Positions 35,579 through 48,900 of a stretch of 64,000 nucleotides of DNA are shown piece after piece (positions within the stretch are counted from its first letter, which is position 1; each line of letters starts with the position of its first letter). The translations under genes and the position numbers were made by a program. Source of the stretch: Hippophae tibetana (taxonomy: Eukaryota; Streptophyta; Magnoliopsida; Rosales; Elaeagnaceae); contig CM072811.1 in the NCBI GenBank assembly GCA_037013495.1, positions 49,381,952 through 49,445,951 of the forward strand, given 5' to 3'. Below the pieces are notes generated by a model that was not told where the DNA came from, made no database searches, and worked only from the letters and a program-made list of their open reading frames with translations.

Positions 35579-38500
35579 TCACCGAGTCCACCTCCAAAAG
35601 AAGAACACAACGACGATTGTTAACGTCATACCAGCATATTTGATCCATTTATCGCCTCTGTGTCTCCTCTCAATAAGCTTTAGTAAAGAATTCGATAGCC
35701 CCACTGTGTTAACAACATCCAGTGCTTTTCGTTGTGCTTTCTGAACCAAACAGAGTAGTTGATTAAGGAAGCTATTATTATATAGTGTCCATGAAAACGT
35801 TATACTGTCAATAAAACTTTGCAGAAGATCATATGCCCGTTTAGAACCGCTTCTTAAAAAAAAATTCAAGCGTGTTTAACAATCTCCATAAGAAGTGGTT
35901 TCAAAATTTTGAGAAACATTATTTGTGCTCAGAAAAAATAAGAAATAAGTAATTTAAGATGCATGCTCATCTCAATCTAAATCACTTTTAACAATTTTAT
36001 GCAAACACCTTGATGCTTCTCTTTAAACAACTTTAATCAAACCACTTTCAAACGTTTTCATATATTGTACTTGTATTTAGATCTCTCCTTTATCATTAAC
36101 AGAAGTATTCCCATGTTGTGAAGAAAAAAAATAGGAGGAGCTCGTAGTCATCTATGATGTACTAAATGAATTTCCAAGAGAACATTAAGTATCAAATAAA
36201 TGATCACTAGAAACAAACTCAAACAGAATTCTTTCAAAACATAATTAACTATTGAAATGACATGCTTTCCGAACTATACGGTGGTGGATTCCTGTATATG
36301 GCAGCTAGTTTAAAAGTTTTGTATCCAAACTTCCTAGACGAGAACCTATGTCATTACTACCAAGAGCAAGTTCTTTATCTCTATTACTTATTATTGACCC
36401 GTAAATCTTATTAATAATAAAACCAATAGGTATTTTTCTAATCTGGTTAAAAGTCTTAAGAACACTAGACGAGTTTGAGAAAAACGTAATTCATGCCCTG
36501 TCTTAGGGAAGGATTCAAAAGCAAAAAAAGTTTGAAAAGTCCCTCACTCGCTAAAAAGGTACACATTAGTCCCTTGTTTTAAGGTAATACACCATTAGTT
36601 CCCATTTCTTTAAACAATACACAGAAGTTCAATTTTGCTTCATTAGTGAGCTAATTAACTAAGAATGATAAAATGGTCATTTTCCTTACCTAATTAACTA
36701 TAGAACTTCTATTAAAAAAATCCTAACCCATTCAGACCCTCATTATTAACATGCTGAATGACACATGCCCTTCATTAAACACACACGTGAGGAGCATGTG
36801 CATAAAAAATAATCATTTTCGAGTTAGTAACGAGAAATTGAACTTATATGCATCTTTTCATAAAATAAGAGACCTATGACATGCCATCTAAAAACAAATG
36901 ACTAAAGAAAACATTTTTGATGAATAAAGAGGCCTAGGCATCGCCAACCCGATTCAAAATGTTACTTCTAACATTAACATTAGTTCTGTGTGTAGCAACT
37001 GTCAATAGAAGTAATAGCAATTCCACTAGTGGTTTGGTGAATAAGACCCTCATCTCTCACACTTCATATGAAGTATCACTCTAACTCACTTCTAGCAATT
37101 TTATGCCAAACACCTTGATGCTTCTCATTAAGCCACTTCTAGCCAACTCACTTCATTTCAAAAGCACATCCAAATGGGCCCATAATCATCTATAAACTAT
37201 GATGTACTAAATGAATTTCCAAGAGAACATTAAGTACCAAAATAAACGATTACAAAGAAACTACACCAGAAACAAAACTGAATAGAATTATTTCAAAACA
37301 TATTTAACTATTGAAATGACATGCTTTCCGAACAATATGGTGGTGGATTCCTGTATATGGCAGGTAGTTTATAATTTTAATATCCAAACTTCCTAGAGGA
37401 TAACCTATGTCATTACTACAAAGAGCAAGTTCTTTATCTCTATTACTTGCAATTCTTATTAATAATAAAACCAATAGGTCTTTTTCTAATTTGGTTAAAA
37501 GTCCTAAGAAAACTAGGCGGGTTCAAGAAGAACATAATATCATGCCTGTCTCATTTAGGGATGGATTCAAAATGTTACTTCTAGCATTAACAATAGTTCT
37601 GAGTGTAGCAAATGGCAATAGCAATAATAGCAATTCCCCTAGTGATTTGACGAATAAGACCTCTTCTCTGCCATTTTAGGACATTTTTTTGAATTACATC
37701 AAATATCAATTGATCTAGATTAAAAAATAAAAATAAAAAGAGCAAATAACAGTAATGCAGTGTGAAGGATAGCAGATACCTTGAGGAATTCTCTTTGCTC
37801 TGAATACTTGGAAAGAATGGCCTCACCCACTGAACTAGCTTCTTCCAGCATGCGGGAGGAATTGCGAACTGACTGCATTGCTTCTGCCTCCTCGTCAAAA
37901 ATTCTCAAAATATGAGAAGATTCTCCATTCTAAAACAACACAAGCAAAGTCCTTAGTAGAGTCAGTAATACTAAAACCATCAAAACTTTGTTTCAAACAA
38001 GGTGCATCCAGTGACATATAGCTCACAAAAACAAAAGGAGAATATCTAACAAATACATACATTTCTTCCGAGCAACTCGGCCTTTTCTTTAGCTTCCATC
38101 ATCTTCTTCTGGTTCGTCAATAAATATCGGTCCAAACTTTGTTTCAATGATTCAGCCTCCTCCATTACCAGTTCAACCTTTCTGTACAAATAGAAAAATG
38201 AAAGCACTCGCGTTAAAATTCAAGTCCCACGTAACAGTTAACATAGACTCTATTACTGGCTAAGAAGGCATACACCATAAAAAATTTAGTCTCACAAATT
38301 CCAATTTCCATAAGATCATTATCACCCTCCAATTTAAGAATGATGACAATTGTCTTCTAAAAAAAAGGCATTGGCATAATATATTCGATTCAATTCATTC
38401 GATAAAGATTACAAGAAATGGTCCGTTCTTTACAAAAAATAGAAAAGAAAATCCATCGTGGATTTCAACACTCTAAACCCTAGACAAAATCTTGTCATAA

Positions 38501-38894
38501 ATTAGACAACCCACCCATTTCTCCGAATACAAAATAAACCACAAATTCGTAGTTAATTTTAAAAGATCGAAAACGTGATCATATTACGAATTAAGAAAAT
38601 TAAAGTGAAATTAATTTTCATGATAAGAAGGAACCTTTTCCAGAGATCACGCTGGTTCTTAGCCGATACAGATCGAGAAAGGCGATCCATCTCAGTGCAG
38701 AGGGATTGGATCTGAATGATATCTCTTTTGAGGGAGGTTGAGAGCTCTGGGGCAGATTCAATGGAGATTGTTGAAATTGAAGATGAAGCGTACGCGAGGC
38801 GCTCGAGGCGTTCCACGCCATCTCTGCTTCTGATAAGCAACTTCTTCGCGCTCTGATATAACTCGGACAGCGTGCCTCCTCCCTCTACCGCCAT
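35579..38894 (-). CDS. MEMB11-like: membrin, Golgi Qb-SNARE (MEMB11/MEMB12 type), 230 aa
   Basis: Four exons on the minus strand: 38894-38635, 38181-38061, 37929-37780 and 35740-35579, total 693 bp. All have GT-AG junctions with continuous frame. Membrin is a SNARE for ER-Golgi and intra-Golgi vesicle fusion. The N-terminal part (GGTLSELYQSAKKLL, RDGVERLERLA) forms the regulatory helices. The SNARE helix spans roughly residues 130-200 (HILRIFDEEAEAMQSV, KAQRKALDVVNTVGLSNSLL). A single C-terminal membrane anchor (KYAGMTLTIVVVFFFWRW, about residues 211-228) is followed by TR. Length and sequence agree closely with Arabidopsis MEMB11 (about 225 aa). The Gln in SEQRE is probably the zero-layer residue. 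The last intron, about 2 kb, contains a partial tandem duplication and an insertion. The short upstream region shows no clear TATA box. Confidence 0.93.
36145..37665. repeat. direct duplication inside the last membrin intron
   Basis: The segment from about 36145 to 37058 recurs at about 37188-37665, sharing GATGTACTAAATGAATTTCC, CATGCTTTCCGAAC, GGTGGTGGATTCCTGTATATG and ATGTTACTTCTA. The second copy lacks the 430 bp insertion at 36521-36950. A shorter shared phrase, ACACCTTGATGCTTCTC, precedes each copy (about 36008 and 37108). The copies differ by many single substitutions, so the duplication is moderately old. Confidence 0.85.
36521..36950. mobile_element. 430 bp insertion with a 9 bp target duplication
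   Basis: In the first intron copy the phrase GATTCAAAA occurs at both 36512-36520 and 36951-36959, and the second copy has it once, at about 37563-37571. The 430 bp between are therefore an insertion with a 9 bp target-site duplication, a length typical of Mutator-like (MULE) elements. I could not find clear terminal inverted repeats, so the family is uncertain. Confidence 0.6.
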
Positions 38895-40185
38895 GACCGC
38901 CCTATTTTCTTTTGTTTTCTTCTTCGCTTCACAAAGAAAAATAGTGCTTGATTTTTTATTTCGACGTAGGGGTTTTTTTTTTAATTACAGCAAATCCCTC
39001 AATATATATATATATATATATATTAATAATAGAAATTCATATGTTTTATTTTTAATATATTATTTTAAATGTTATTAATAATTAATAAATACGTAAATAA
39101 AAATTTATATAATAAGCATTTATATATTTTATGCGTATGAGTGATGAAATTAGAATTGTGCTCTAAAAGTGACTGCTTTCATAACATCAAATTTTTGAAA
39201 TGCATTGCAGTATGGTGATTTATTTTAAATGCCTATCACCTAAGTAATACGTTGTATTTTCTTAAATATAGTTTTAAAACTCCCTTCTTATAATTTAAAA
39301 TAGTTAATTAATAAATGAATTGTATTATTGTATTGATTGGGAAAACACGTTTACTTAATTAGAGCACTATTGTTATCTTGCTATACTACAACATCCCCAA
39401 TTACATAAGTTTGTATTTATTTTATAATAACTTTTGTGAACGCTTATATCTGAAGTTTTTTCCGGGTACAAATCTACTATTGATATAATTGTTGTTTTCT
39501 AAAACGTATTTATAAAGTTGAGTAGTGGATAAAAATTATTTATTTTTGATAAATTTATAAATATATTATTTAATTTTATCGAATGATAAAAATAATATTT
39601 AATTATAATTAGTGTTATATGTTATTTTTCAATGATTATATAATATTTTTGATAATTAAGTTATATTTTCGATTATAAATTCGTATAACTAATAAAAAAA
39701 TTGTGATAAATTTATATTACTAATAAAAAATTTAATGATAAATTTTTTTCAATAATAAAGAATTCGATTGAAGGATTTATCACAATAATAATATTTAAAT
39801 AATATTTTTATTACTAGATAAAATTAAATTATATATTTATAATTTTTATAATAAATCATTTGTATATTTATTAATTTATCTAATATAATTTAAAAATAAC
39901 TTACACCAACTATTCAAGAATGACAATAAGAATGTGACCTTTTTCATTTCCTTTCTCTTTTTATTTATAATCTCGTCCGTCCCTCTCCCATACACAATCT
40001 CTCGCATCATTATTTTCCTCAACAACCTCTTCCCTTTATTATTGTCTATTTTTTATAAAATCTTGTTTAATAGAGTAATTTAGTAGATATTTATCAATTT
40101 TTACATCATAAGATGCAATAAATATGACATCTTGACCCGCTTATGGTCTAAGTCTTTAAAATATTACAAAATCCTATTTTTTTCA

Positions 40186-40297
40186 TGTATTTTAGTTATA
40201 ATTTATGAATTTATTACTATTAATCTTATTATTATAAAAGTTGTATTTTAATTATAATTTATGAATTTATTACTATTAATCTTATTATTATAAAAGT
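40186..40297. repeat. 56 bp tandem duplication
   Basis: Two nearly identical copies at 40186-40241 and 40242-40297, beginning TGTATTTTAGTTATAATTTA and TGTATTTTAATTATAATTTA. They are recent by their similarity and non-coding. Confidence 0.85.
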
Positions 40298-41449
40298 TAA
40301 ATATTTTTAGTGCTCTAATTTATTAAAATAATTATTTATAATTAATTAAAAGTATTAAATTAAACACTCATGGTAAACTAAAAATATTAAGATTGAAAAC
40401 TTATAATACTTAATAAATAATTAAATTATAAGTATTTAATTTAAAAAAATATGATATTAAAATATTTATTTACATAGAATAACATAACTATCATAACACT
40501 TTTCAAATACACGAGAACTTTAATACTCAAAATAATAATTAATAAATTAAATAATTATAAGATTTTTAGTTACTTACTTCCTTTTCTTTAGTGAATTAAT
40601 AGGAGGAAAGTTAACAACACACGTACCTTTTTTCATACTCGTTTACTTTCTTAATTGATATGTATTATTAAATTTTGAAATTAAACTTTTCTTTAAATAA
40701 AGAATACACATTTTGAAAAGTTAAATGGCCCATGTCAAATAAAGAATCGATTAATTGTACCGAGGAGTGTATAATAACCCACTGCTCTTATAGTTAATGA
40801 TTACTTTTTTTTTTTTTTGGTAAAATAGTAATTATTTAAATTGGTTCGAGTAGTAAATGGATAAACTCGGTGAATCTATGTATTTAATAAGTTATGCGTG
40901 TTGATACGTACGAGGGATTAATACGTTGTTTATTATTTTTAAATATGTTTTTTATCAATTACATTATTTTTTATAGTTTTTATTATATATTTTTAAAATA
41001 TATATATATATATATATATATATTAATTTTTATTAATTTATAAAAAAAAATTTCACACATGTTACCTAACAAAAAAAATCCTTCATTTGAAAGCAATTAA
41101 AATCTCTCAATTTTCATTTTTTTTAAAGTTAAAACTCGAATCACACCTAAAAGTTGTTCAAAATAAGTGATTATACAACAATAAGTTACATTCTATGATA
41201 TCCATAATAGAGAAAAATATTATAAGTAAAGTTGAGTTTGGTTAACAAAATATGATCGAAACGAGAATAAAATAGAAAGAAAGTAGTTTTGTTTGATTTG
41301 ATCACTAAAATAAAAAAATTTATCATTATTATAGTGTTTGATTTACAACTATAATAGAATGAAAAATATTATATATTATCTTAATACCATTATATTTAAT
41401 CAAGTTTAAATAATATCATTTAATTATTATTTTTTTGTGAGACAAAATA

Positions 41450-41940
41450 CATTATTGAAATCATTATTTTTCTAAATAAGGTTTGAGGTTTTGATGTTTG
41501 AGATATAGGGTTTAGAATTTAGAATTATATTTATGAGTTAAGATTTAGGATTTAGAGTTATATTTATGAGTTAAGGTTTAAGATTTAGAGTTATATTTGT
41601 GAGTTAAGGTTTAGGGTTAAAATTATTATTTTTCTAAATAAGGTTTAGGGTTTTAAGATTTGTGATTTGGTATTTAGAGTTTAAGGTTAAAATTATTATT
41701 TTTTTTAATTAAGGTTTAGGGATTTGAGGTTTAGAGTTTGAGATTATATTTATGGGTTAAGGTTTTGGTTAAAGTTATTATTTTTTTAAACATGGTTTGG
41801 TGATTTGAGATTTATGGTTATATTTGTAGATTAAGGTTTATGGTTAAAATTATTATTTTTCTAAATAGAGTTTTGGGTTTTGGAATTTGGGATTTATGAA
41901 TTAAGGTTTAGGGCTTAGGATTATATTTAAGATTGGGATA
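41450..41940. repeat. degenerate tandem array with telomere-like heptamers
   Basis: Repeated phrases such as GAGTTAAGGTTTAGGGTTAA and AATTATTATTTTTCTAAATA alternate in units of roughly 50-90 bp. Many contain TTTAGGG or GGTTTAGGG, the plant telomere heptamer. The array is not a run of perfect heptamers. Confidence 0.65.
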
Positions 41941-42224
41941 AATTTTTAAAAAAATTGATATGTAAATAGAATCATGATTCCTTAGGGAATTCTGATTTCT
42001 TATATTTTAAAAATCGATTTTATTTCATTCTCAATTTTTAGTATAATCAAACATAAAATTAAAAGAAATCAATTATAATTTCATTTCATTCAAGTGAATA
42101 AAACACAAGATAAAGAGATATAAAATCTCCTATCCAAAGACCTTAATTTCATAGTACACGAATTCATCAATTTTATCACCATATATTTACCCCTATTTAT
42201 ATTTTATACCATCGATAATATTAT

Positions 42225-42440
42225 GATTTTTATTTTATTTTATTTATATTATGTAATTTTATATATTTTTTATTTATATCGTGTGATTTTTTAATCTTTT
42301 TCTTCTTTATTTTATTTTATTTATATTATGTAATTATATATATATATTTATTTATATGGTGTGATTTTTTAATCTTCTTCTACTTCTTTGTTTAATTTTA
42401 TTTATATTATGTAATTATATATATATATATATATTTTATT
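42225..42440. repeat. tandem repeat of about 80 bp, nearly three copies
   Basis: TTATTTATATTATGTAATT, followed by a (TA) run, TTTATTTATAT and GTGTGATTTTTTAATC, recurs in order. Copies differ mainly in the length of the (TA) run. Confidence 0.75.
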
Positions 42441-44470
42441 AACCATAGGTTCATACCAAGATCGATAAGGAAGGCAAAATAATAAGTAAATGAAAATTAA
42501 TAAGATTATTTTCCCAAACAATGTGCACTGTATTGAAAATTTTAGAGCAAATAATGATAAAATTCTAAAAATAGAACCATATCTCTATAATTAATACAAC
42601 GAAGAAGAAACTTTACTTGAAATGATTTCGAATTTAAGGTATAAAATTACTCTTTTATGTTTGGGTATAACTAACAATATTTGACTTTGATAGAAATAAA
42701 TAACCTAACAAGATATTAGAAGGTACAAAATTAGTTTATTAAAAAAATTATAAAAATAATGTTATTTCCATATTTTATTAATATTTGTTGAAGACACGTA
42801 TTAGGTCGTGGATTTATATATATTTAAAAAATTCTTATTTAAATTTCTTAAACTTTCGTATTAATTATGAAAGTAAAAAAAATTACAAATTTTGGAGAAA
42901 ATAAAAAATATATTATTGTAAAACTCAATACTATAAATATGATAAGCATTACACTTCACCCTGAGTATTATTATGACATATCTATTAGATAAGAAAGTGA
43001 ACTCATCAACGATATAAAAGGTGTTATTATTAACATTTTAAAAAAAATTAAAACAAAAATAAATTATAAAATATATCATTTTTTAAAATATAAAGATACA
43101 TTCTAGAAATTTCATTTAAATGTATTTTAAACTTATATTCAATAATAATATAAGTGATTTACACAAATAGTCTCCATACTTTATGTATTCTACATTTTGA
43201 TTTATTTTTTTATTATGATTTGATTTTTAAATTTTTATATTTTAATCTATTAACTTTTTTATTATAAATTAGTTATTTTATTATTTATTTTTTATACTTT
43301 AATTTATTTACCTTTTTATTCCCTTACAAATATTTTTGTATATTTGTGGTTGATAATCTTATTATTTTTTCTATTTTGATTGGATTATTTTATTTTTTAT
43401 TGTTTTGAAACTTTAGATAAGTTTACATATAAATCACAAACTTTAAAAAAATACAATTTGATCACGAATTTTTAAAAATTTAAAAATAGATTTTTAAATT
43501 TTTAAATCATATAATTTAATTCCTTAATTTTTAAAATTTTATATATAAATTATAACTTAATTATATATATATATATATATATATGTTTGATTTTGAAAAT
43601 TTGGAAAACTAAATTTTATAATTTTAAAGTTCAGTGATTTATAAGTAAAGTTTTAAAAAATTAATAAACAAATTATAAGTTTTTAAAATTTATAAATAAA
43701 TTTCGTTAAAATTTAAAGATTAATGATAAATTTTAATCACTTATTTAATAATATTAACTATTATGTGAATAAAAAGAGTACATATATAATGAAATTGAGT
43801 TTTAAGTTGAAATGGTAACGGAACTTTACATAAGTAATACAAATGGTTTTGTAATTTTAAAAATATGTTAATTTAATAATATAATTATAAAAAAATATTA
43901 AATCAAATGTAACTTTTAAAAAGCATATTTTTAAGGGTAAAATAAGAAATTAAAAAAAAACTTCCTATCTTACTTCTTTTCTAAGTTATTTCAAGTTTAT
44001 AAATAAAATTTATTATTTTACTTATTTTACATATCATAATAAATTAAATATAATAGTAATTTCTTTCGTAATTATCTACATTTTTCTTTTTTTTATTCAT
44101 ATTTATTTATTGTTTTTAATTAATTATTTTTTGATTTTTTAATAATTTCTTGTTCATTCAGAAAAAAAAAATCAACTTTTTTTAAAATTTAAATTTAATT
44201 GATTATTTTTAAAATTTTAAAACTAAATTAACTCTTTAATGTATCATTACTTAAAATTAGACTACCATTTTAACCTAAAATTTTCATCCCATAATGCAAA
44301 AGATGGCACCCGCGTGGCGCGTGCTACAATTATAGCGGTAGTTTTGTAATTCTGTAAACTTAATAATGTTTTTGAAAAAATAATTAATAAAGAAATAGGT
44401 ATCAACAAATCCGTTTACCCCTAAATAAAATAAATATTTTTCCTCCGTTTGGTGGGTTTGCCGGATGAGA

Positions 44471-44692
44471 CAACCTACCAGTTGTTGCGGGCTTGCGGCT
44501 CTTTGAAGAGAGAGAGAGAGAGATAGATAGAGAGAGAGATTTTAGAGTGAGTGAGAGATAGATGGCGACTGCTTTGGTGATGGGATCTTAGTTTCACCAG
44601 CACAATCAATAGTACTACTACTCTTCCCCTCACTTTAACCTTGTTCTGATTTGTTGAGCGACGTTTCGTTGTTTGTTATCTTTACTCTCCAG
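44471..44692 (+). promoter_or_regulatory. GA-rich leader and probable first non-coding exon of the SHOU4-like gene
   Basis: A GAGA-rich microsatellite at about 44507-44557, followed by a pyrimidine-rich stretch, precedes an AG|GTAAAA donor at 44691-44695. GA-rich leaders are common in plant genes and can bind BPC proteins. The intron would run to an acceptor at about 45927 (CTCCTTCAG) or about 45991, just before the ATG at 46000. The transcription start is not known. Confidence 0.5.
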
Positions 44693-45999
44693 GTAAAACA
44701 AAGTTCTCTCTGTTTTTTTTTTCGATTCCGAACTATCCAACCAAAACCCATTTCAAATCTATTCTCATTTATTGTGGATCTTCATATTGCTCTTCTTTTT
44801 GTTCAAAATGGTCATCTGGGTATGCTTTGTTTCTATGATTTGGTCTCAGAAAGTTGTTTATTGTTATGGATTTGGTGCGATAACACTCTTTTAGACTTGG
44901 AGGGCTTTGACATTTTTCTCAAGTTTTTGAAGTTTACATTTTTGTTTTCATCTTTTCGCGTATGTTTGATTAGTTCCATGTGTAGGAAAATTGAAGAATT
45001 TTATTTTAGACTTGTTGACTTCTTGGTAGAGAACTTTATACTGAGCTGAACTGCTAGACTTTATTTGGATCTGGGATAATGGTTGTTTATAACAACCGCT
45101 TTCTGAGAATTTTCGTGAGTTTCTCGTTCTTTTCAGCATTTCAAGAGATTGCGAAGGAATAATATTGGGTGCTGGTTCAGATCTTCTTCTCTACTTAAAT
45201 AAGTTTTCTTAAGACTTAATGTTGTAGGCTTAAATTGGGATCTGGCTGAAAAAATCAGAATACTTTTGTGCAAGTGTTGTTTAGCTTTGTAAATTTACTT
45301 TCTAACTTATTTTGGTCGTTGTTTACAGAATGTAGAAGAAAAAAAAATCTAAACTATATGGATCTGTTTGAGAGTAAATATCTTGTTCTACTGTAATGAA
45401 AATTTAGGCATCGAGCCTCTTTTTGGTTATATTTCTTCATTTCCTCATGTTTGTATAAAATGTGAGCATATATATCTATTCTTGCTTTTAGGCTGTAAAC
45501 TTTAAAACTTTAGGTTTTTGTATGATTCACTTATTCACATGATTTCATTTTTAACTCTCTCTGAAAAAACATATGTTTTGTATTTTATTAAAAGAAATAT
45601 ATGTACGCTGCATTCTTGAACATGTAAAAAACATGTTTTTTACGTTATATGAAAAAAAATACAGTGTATATGGCATGGAGGGGGTTAAAAAAGAAACTCC
45701 ATTTGTGAAGAGAGGTTATGCAATGTAATTAAACCAACTTTTTATGGATTGTAGTTGATAGTTTCCCAAAATGATGGGATTTTTGTGAAAGAAACTGGCA
45801 GCAGAATCCATATTTCTAAACATTCTTTCTATAACAGTTCTGTGCAGTCTTGGTTTTTAAAAATCTATTGTAATTCTAATATAAACAGTGTTCAAAGGCT
45901 TTCTCTCTCTGATTCATTCTCCTTCAGTAGGAACTCAAGGCTCTCATTGGCATACTTGTTTTTCTATTTGTTTTTCTTGGGCGCCCTTAAAGAAGCTTG

Positions 46000-48900
46000 A
46001 TGGGTTCACGATTCCCATCTCATCAGCTCAGCAATGGCCTATACGTATCAGGCCGGCCTGAGCAGCCAAAAGAAAAGACACCAACAATGAGCTCAGTAGC
46101 AATGCCATATACTGGTGGGGACATCAAAAAGTCTGGAGAGTTAGGAAAAATGTTTGATATTGATGGTTCTAAGTCTAGGAAATCTGGACCCATAACCGGT
46201 GCTCCATCAAGGACTGGATCCTTTGGAGGTGCTGCTTCACATTCAGGTCCTATCTCTAATGCTGCAGCTAGGGCAGGCTATACTTCCGGTCCTGTTCCTT
46301 CTGGAGGCATGTCAGGTTCTGCTTCAGTAAAGAAGACAAATTCTGGGCCACTCAATAAACATGGGGAGCCTTTGAAGAAAGCATCCGGCCCTCAGTCGGG
46401 TGGAGTGACACGCCAAAACTCTGGACCCATACCACCTGTTCTTCCTGCAACAGGTCTTATAACATCTGGGCCCATTTCTTCAGGCCCCCTTAATTCCTCC
46501 GGGGCTCCTAGAAAGGTATCGGGTCCTTTAGATTCTATGGGATCCATGAAAGTACATGGCTCCTCTGCTGTACACAATCAAGCTGTGACTACTCTGAGTC
46601 AAGATGATGACTATTCCTTCATAAGGAACTTCCCTAAGCCAATATTTTGGTTTGTGATACTTATATTTGTGATGGGGTTCATAGCTGGTGGCTTCATTCT
46701 TGGAGCAGTCCACAATGCCATTCTCCTCATTGTTGTAGTAATTCTTTTCAGTGTTGTTGCTGGGTTATTCACCTGGAATACTTGTTGGGGAAGAAATGCT
46801 GTGATAAATTTCATTTCTCGTTATCCTGATGCAGAACTTAGAACTGCAAAAAATGGACAACTTGTGAAAGTCTCTGGGGTAAGTTACTTGACATATGCTG
46901 GTGAAGTTTTAGTATAACCTTTTATAATGTTGTTGTGTTTTCCATTATTTCAGATTTCTAATCATAGTGTTCTGTTTTTATTTAACTTTTTGGTATATCT
47001 TTCCTTAATTCGAAGTTATAGCTTAAAGTTACTCTCACATTTCATTTTTCTCTGATGCCCTTCACCAGTAGAGGGTGGTTATGGAAACCGATAATTAGTC
47101 TGGATTTTGTCCCAACGGTTCTAATGTGTAATAGTCTTGCCCGGGGTTACTAAAGTTTCAGACAATTCAAACCGAGCCGAACTGTTTATACAGTCTATTT
47201 AATCCTTTTTATATATTTTACCAATTGAGTTATTCAGTGTGGTGGTTGTACTTGTAGTCTGTCCTTTTATACCTAAGATCAGTAATTCAAGTGTGTTGGA
47301 GTGCTTTAAGTTTATAAATTTTATATTAAATACATTTAGAATAAATTTCACTTAAAGAAAACCATGATACCAGACAGGGATTCAAACTGGGGATATTGGC
47401 CTTACATGTAATTTACCCAAGCCACTGCACTGCTGTGTTTCTGTATTTCATTTAGGCTTAATTGGTTTATTTATCTACATTCCTGACAATCCGTGCAAAC
47501 TGGTAACCACACCATTTCTAAGTTCTAACAGTCAGATGTGGTCCAGTTTCCAAAACTAAACCAATATGGGGTCCGTTTTCCAAACCCAAACCAGTTTGTG
47601 TTGGTATTGAATTTTTTTTAAAGAAAGACTGGACCATGGACAACTATACTCACCACTGTGCACTTTGCCTTCAGATTCTAGACGGTAGGATAAATCTAGA
47701 GTTACCCTTATTTTCTTTTGTGTTAAGGATATAGCTATATTATGTTAACATTTAGATAGCTAGGTGGTTACCTGTGGAGTGACTCTCAAGGATTTCATTT
47801 TTTAACCAAGATGTAGATTTGCTAGTGTGGAAATATGGTGTTAAATTTATTACTTTGCTCTCTCTTGGTGTCTATAGAAAGAAAGAATGAATCAAAAACT
47901 AGAAGGAAAGATGTTCTAAACATGAAGTAACATTTTCCTGCATACTTTGAGTGACATTGGCATTTCTTTCTTATCAAAAGTGAAATTAGTTATGCAATTC
48001 CTACTGTCATATTCCAAGAGGGCAGGAATTAAGTATCATGTTCTGCTTGTAAATATTTACAAAAAGCTCTAGTTTACCTTTTCTGCACATGCAACATGTT
48101 CAAAAGTTTAATGCCCTTTTTCTCTGTTAGGTGGTTACCTGTGGCAATGTTCCCCTTGAATCATCCTTCCGGAAAGTTCCTAGATGTGTGTATACATCAA
48201 CAAGTCTATATGAGTACCGAGGATGGGATTCAAAACAAGCTAATCCTACTCATCAACGTTTTACGTGGGGTCTTAGATCTTCAGAGGTGAGTAAAAGAAG
48301 TTCTGCACTTACAAAGATTTAGTACTAATAGCTCTACTAGGAAGCCTGATTTTCTATTTCCTTTAGAATTTTCGAATGCATTTAAATTATTCACATGTAG
48401 AAATCCTCTCAGTTTTAAGGAGTTGTTAATTTTATATGTATCACGTATAGATCATCTTGATTAATGCGTAGAGATAAATGTATATAGTTGCTTAGAGGTT
48501 TTTATATTCTGTTGAACTAAATCTTGCTTTGTTGCAGAGACATGTAGTAGACTTCTACATCTCTGATTTCCAGTCAGGCTTGAGAGCACTTGTTAAAACT
48601 GGGTATGGAGCCAGGGTGACTCCTTATGTTGATGATGCAATTGTCCTTGATGTCAATCCAGAGAACAAAGACTTGTCTCCTGAGTTTGTCCGTTGGTTGG
48701 GAGAGAGGAATCTATCTAGTGATGACCGTACCATGCGCCTGAAAGAAGGGTAAAAGACTTATCTTTCATAGAATGTAATTTAATTTATTTATTTTTTGTT
48801 TTTAAAATAATCCAAAACGTATAAATCATACAAGCTTCATCCATTCTTTTTGCGTGTGGAGGTTATTGCAGAGCAGTAAATAGGATTTTAGTGTTTCCTG

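Larger units (their letters stand above)
38895..44470. other. AT-rich intergenic stretch with several tandem repeats
   Basis: No gene was found. It contains (AT)n runs at about 39002-39023 and 40998-41024, a 56 bp tandem duplication at 40186-40297, a degenerate GGTTTAGGG-like array at 41450-41940, a repeat of about 80 bp at 42225-42440 and another (AT)n at about 43562-43584. A short GC-richer stretch at about 44300-44335 (ACCCGCGTGGCGCGTGC) lies some 200 bp upstream of the next gene's leader. Confidence 0.6.

Noticed and set aside
44651-45049. 132-codon open frame upstream of the SHOU4-like gene
   Set aside because: It falls in the probable 5' UTR intron, is T-rich and hydrophobic by composition, and resembles no protein family I know.
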